Below are positions 5,223 through 7,662 of a stretch of DNA of 7,662 nt, piece by piece. The stretch lies in assembly GCA_017551645.1 (NCBI GenBank), contig JAFZLE010000136.1, positions 1-7,662 on the forward strand, in the 5' to 3' direction. Each line of letters opens with the position of its first letter. The stretch's first letter is position 1. This stretch comes from Clostridia bacterium. GTDB taxonomy: Bacteria > Bacillota > Clostridia > Christensenellales > Aristaeellaceae. The notes beneath the pieces are model-generated. The model worked only from the letters and a program-made list of their open reading frames with translations. It was not told the origin of the DNA and searched no databases. Both the position numbers and the translations under genes were made by a program.

Positions 5223-6809
5223 TCACTGGTATACCCACTTGCGCTGGATAAACTTCTGGAGCATGGTGAAGGCGAAGATGATCACGAACAGCACCATGGC
5301 CGCCGCGGCGGCGATACCCAGCGAGTGCATACCGTCAAAGTTGGAGGTTATGTTGTTGTATATGTACCAGGCCACGGTCTCCATCTGGTAGTCTTCGGGC
5401 CTGCCGTTCCACAGCACGAACACGTCGGTATAGACCTTGAAGGCGGAGATGGAGTTGATTATAAGCACCAGGCCGATGGTGGGGGAAAGCAGGGGCACGG
5501 TGATCTTGAAGAAGATGCGGGCAGGGCCGCTGCCGTCCACCTTGGCCACGGTGTACAGGTGCTCGTCAATGTTCTGCAGGCCGCTCAAAAGCAGTATGAT
5601 GGTGAAGGGCAGGCTGTTCCATATGCCGAAGATGATGAGCACGGCCATGGGGATCGTGTGGTTGGTGGCGCCCGTCTGCAGCCAGTTTATGTTCTCCGGC
5701 GCGCCGAACAGGCGGGTAAAGAAGGTGATGAACGCGTTTATGAGGCCGCTGTTCTGGTTGAACATCCACCTCCACACCAGGCCCACGGCGGTGGCCGTGG
5801 TGACCATGGGCATGAAGTAGGCGGTCTGGAACAGGGCGTTCAGCTTGCTCTTCTGGTTGAGCAGGTGCGCTATCACTATCGCTATGGCGGCGGTTATGGG
5901 CACCGTGAACAGCACGAACAGGGCGGTGTTCCTGATGGACCTTATGAACTGGTCGCTGCCCCTGCCGCTGAGTATGAACTTATAGTTCGCTATGCCCCAG
6001 CCGGTGGCGGTGCCCATGTTGTTGCCGGTAAGGTGGTAGCCTTCCTGGAAGCTCATTATGAGCACGCGGATCATGGGGTAGAAGGTGAATATGCCTACGC
6101 CGATAAGGAAGGGCATAAGGTAGTCGAAGGGCTCGATCGCCTGGCCGACCTTGGCGCGCCCGTCCGTGTCTTTGGTGAGCCACAGCGCGAGGAGCACCAG
6201 CGCGAAGGCGAGGCAGATGCCGCCGCCTATCAGAAGCGCGCGCCCGTAATATATGAGTATGTAGCCGTCGGTGTTGGTCACGCTCATGGTGGCCTTCACA
6301 GTCTTGGTGGTTATGTTGGAGGACGCGGCGTCCGCCTGGGCTATCAGGCTTTCGGTGAGCCCGGGCAGGGCTTCCGCCGCGGCTTTTTCGATCTCGGAGG
6401 CGGCCGCCTCGTCGCCGGATGCGGTAAGGCGGTCCTTTGCGCGCTCCACGTAGCTGTTTACGGCGTGGGCAAGTATTTCCTCCTCGCTGACGCCGGAAGC
6501 GGCTTCCTGGTCGATAAGCTCGTTCACGGCTTTGCGCCTGTTGGAGATGACCTGGTTGTTGATGAGTGAGGCGTTCTTCGTGTGGGAGAGCATGATCTCC
6601 TTCACAAGGCCTTCCACGCCCGCCGTTTTGTCCTTGAAGACATTGGTGCGCGCCGTGGTATAGTAACTGTCTTTATAGTCGGAGAGCTTGGCGGCGCCTA
6701 CGCAGCCCAGCGTGATCAGCAGCGCTCCCAGCACCGCGAAGATCACTATGTGCGTCAGCAGGCGCCCGCTGCCCCGGCGCAGCTTTTTCTTTTTATTGGG
6801 AGCGGCCAT
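5223..6809 (-). CDS. Carbohydrate ABC transporter permease 1 (MalF/UgpA-like) with N-terminal extracytoplasmic domain
   Basis: This integral membrane subunit of a CUT1-type sugar importer has 528 residues, against roughly 290-320 for common UgpA/LacF-type proteins. The MalF-like core starts near residue 228 (FDYLMPFLIGVGIFTFYP) and runs to the end. Its coupling loop, residues 419-444, reads YTVAKVDGSG then KITVPLLSP, so the invariant Gly is kept but the usual EAA glutamate is Thr420. Ahead of the core is an unusual extension: a basic N-terminus (KKKKLRR), a membrane helix at about 17-39, an Ala/Glu/Lys-rich and probably helical segment at about 40-185 without cysteine, and a second helix at about 187-211. 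By the positive-inside rule the segment should face outside. The ATG directly follows the ATPase stop, with AGGAGG 8 nt upstream. E. coli MalF also exposes a large loop, but between later helices. The substrate is unknown; a sulfated glycan is suggested by the sulfatase downstream. Confidence 0.94.
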   Translation of the reverse strand: MAAPNKKKKLRRGSGRLLTHIVIFAVLGALLITLGCVGAAKLSDYKDSYYTTARTNVFKDKTAGVEGLVKEIMLSHTKNASLINNQVISNRRKAVNELIDQEAASGVSEEEILAHAVNSYVERAKDRLTASGDEAAASEIEKAAAEALPGLTESLIAQADAASSNITTKTVKATMSVTNTDGYILIYYGRALLIGGGICLAFALVLLALWLTKDTDGRAKVGQAIEPFDYLMPFLIGVGIFTFYPMIRVLIMSFQEGYHLTGNNMGTATGWGIANYKFILSGRGSDQFIRSIRNTALFVLFTVPITAAIAIVIAHLLNQKSKLNALFQTAYFMPMVTTATAVGLVWRWMFNQNSGLINAFITFFTRLFGAPENINWLQTGATNHTIPMAVLIIFGIWNSLPFTIILLLSGLQNIDEHLYTVAKVDGSGPARIFFKITVPLLSPTIGLVLIINSISAFKVYTDVFVLWNGRPEDYQMETVAWYIYNNITSNFDGMHSLGIAAAAAMVLFVIIFAFTMLQKFIQRKWVYQ

Positions 6810-7662
6810 TTACAGCACCTCCTGATCCCCGGCGGGGTTGAGCCTTTCCCCGGTGGCTTTGTCGAACAGGAACACGCCCCGCTTCTTGAGGCTGAGCTTC
6901 ACCGTCTCGCCTTCTGACAGGCCCACCTCGGCGGGGATGTAGGCGCGGAAGGACGTGCCGCCCAGGGTGAACATGGCCATCTCGTCCTTGCCCAGCTTGT
7001 ACACGCTCTTTACCCGGCAGGGCAGGGTCTCCTTACTGGCTTCGTCGATATAGAAGCTCTCGCTGCGCACGGCCAGGTTGACCGCGCCGTCGAATTTGAT
7101 GTCCGCGAAACGTCCCAAGGCGATCTTGTCATTCGTGCCGTCGGGAGTGAAGACGCCGTCTTTGAACGTGCCGGGAATGTTGTTTATCGGAGGATTGCCC
7201 AGGAAGTCTGCCACGAACTGGTTGGCGGGCTCGTCGTACAGGCGCTGGGGAGCGTCGTACTGCTGCTTTACGCCCAGCTTCATCAGCACGATGTGGTCGG
7301 AGATGGACATGGCTTCCTCCTGGTCGTGGGTGACGAAGATGGTGGTGACTTTGGTCTCCTGCTGGATGCGGCGGATCTCTTCGCGCATCTCAAGGCGCAG
7401 GCGGGCGTCCAGGTTGGAAAGGGGCTCGTCCAGCAGCAGCAGGCGGGGGTTCTTTACCAGCGCGCGGGCGATGGCTACCCTCTGCTGCTGGCCGCCGGAC
7501 AGCTGCTTGGGCTTTCTGTCAAGCATGGTGTCCACGTGCACCAGCTTCGCCATTTCCTTGGCCCGCTCTATCCTTTCCTCCTTGGGGACTTTCTGGATCT
7601 CCAGGGGGAAGCAGATGTTTTTGAGCACGCTCATATGGGGATACAGGGCGTAGTTCTGGAAC
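6810..7662 (-). CDS. Sugar ABC transporter ATP-binding protein, UgpC/MsmK/MalK type (5' end outside window)
   Basis: This is the cytoplasmic ATPase that should power the two permeases encoded directly downstream. The reading frame stays open to the right edge, so the gene is partial: 283 residues are visible, starting at the Q-loop ([10 protein letters not shown] at visible residue 2). Walker A and roughly the first 80 residues lie beyond the edge. Visible in order are the ABC signature [14 protein letters not shown] (from about residue 54), Walker B LLLLDE with catalytic Glu about 79, D-loop SNLDA, the H-switch in VTHDQEEA (His about 112), and a C-terminal TOBE-like regulatory domain from about residue 160 to the end. 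This layout is typical of MalK/UgpC/MsmK ATPases, which usually have about 360-370 residues. TAA is immediately followed by the ATG of permease 1, and the AGGAGG site for that gene lies inside this gene's end. The actual sugar cannot be told from the ATPase, which is often shared among importers. Confidence 0.95.
   Translation of the reverse strand, partial: FQNYALYPHMSVLKNICFPLEIQKVPKEERIERAKEMAKLVHVDTMLDRKPKQLSGGQQQRVAIARALVKNPRLLLLDEPLSNLDARLRLEMREEIRRIQQETKVTTIFVTHDQEEAMSISDHIVLMKLGVKQQYDAPQRLYDEPANQFVADFLGNPPINNIPGTFKDGVFTPDGTNDKIALGRFADIKFDGAVNLAVRSESFYIDEASKETLPCRVKSVYKLGKDEMAMFTLGGTSFRAYIPAEVGLSEGETVKLSLKKRGVFLFDKATGERLNPAGDQEVL

Noticed and set aside
4048..5238. GTG at 5238 as the start of permease 2.
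   Set aside because: It lies inside permease 1 without a good ribosome binding site, whereas the GTG at 5205 has AAAGGGGG 8 nt upstream. It remains possible but less likely.

Overview
The window is GC-rich and tightly packed. Every credible gene lies on the minus strand, so transcription runs from high to low coordinates. The gene set (a UgpC/MsmK-type sugar ABC importer, a sulfatase without a signal peptide, a WalJ/YycJ-like hydrolase, a PflX-type radical SAM protein and a CPBP protease), together with G-rich Shine-Dalgarno sites, fits an anaerobic Gram-positive bacterium of the Clostridia type, probably host-associated. That assignment is an inference from gene content; no rRNA or other marker gene is present.

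Region 1 (7662 down to 2371) is the distal part of a carbohydrate-uptake operon. It holds the 3' part of an ABC ATPase (Walker A lies beyond the edge), two CUT1-type permeases, and a type I sulfatase with the Cys-Ser-Pro-Ala-Arg formylglycine signature. The first junctions are tight: TAA directly followed by ATG, then a 17-nt gap once the permease-2 start is corrected. A terminator-like hairpin sits between permease 2 and the sulfatase, and a classic intrinsic terminator closes the unit at 2371-2396. Imported sulfated sugars would be desulfated in the cytoplasm. The solute-binding protein is not in view and may lie upstream. Both permeases carry an extra N-terminal hairpin that displays a domain outside the cell, and both lack the glutamate of the EAA loop.

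Region 2 (2272-2525) is the only sizeable non-coding stretch. From the sulfatase side it contains an inverted repeat, three 15-bp tandem repeats, two further 15-bp tandem repeats of a different sequence, the terminator, and a promoter with perfect TTGACA and TATAAT boxes 17 bp apart.

Region 3 (2321 down to 1) is a second, translationally coupled operon read from that promoter: a PflX-like radical SAM protein (GTG start), a WalJ/YycJ-like metallo-beta-lactamase-fold hydrolase (ATGA overlap), and a CPBP-family membrane protease (TGA directly followed by ATG) that runs off the left edge. Its substrates cannot be read from the sequence. No pyruvate formate-lyase, WalRK system or mobile element is visible.

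The most distinctive signals are the paired permease extensions, the altered EAA loops, the hairpin ahead of the sulfatase, and the 15-bp repeat cluster.
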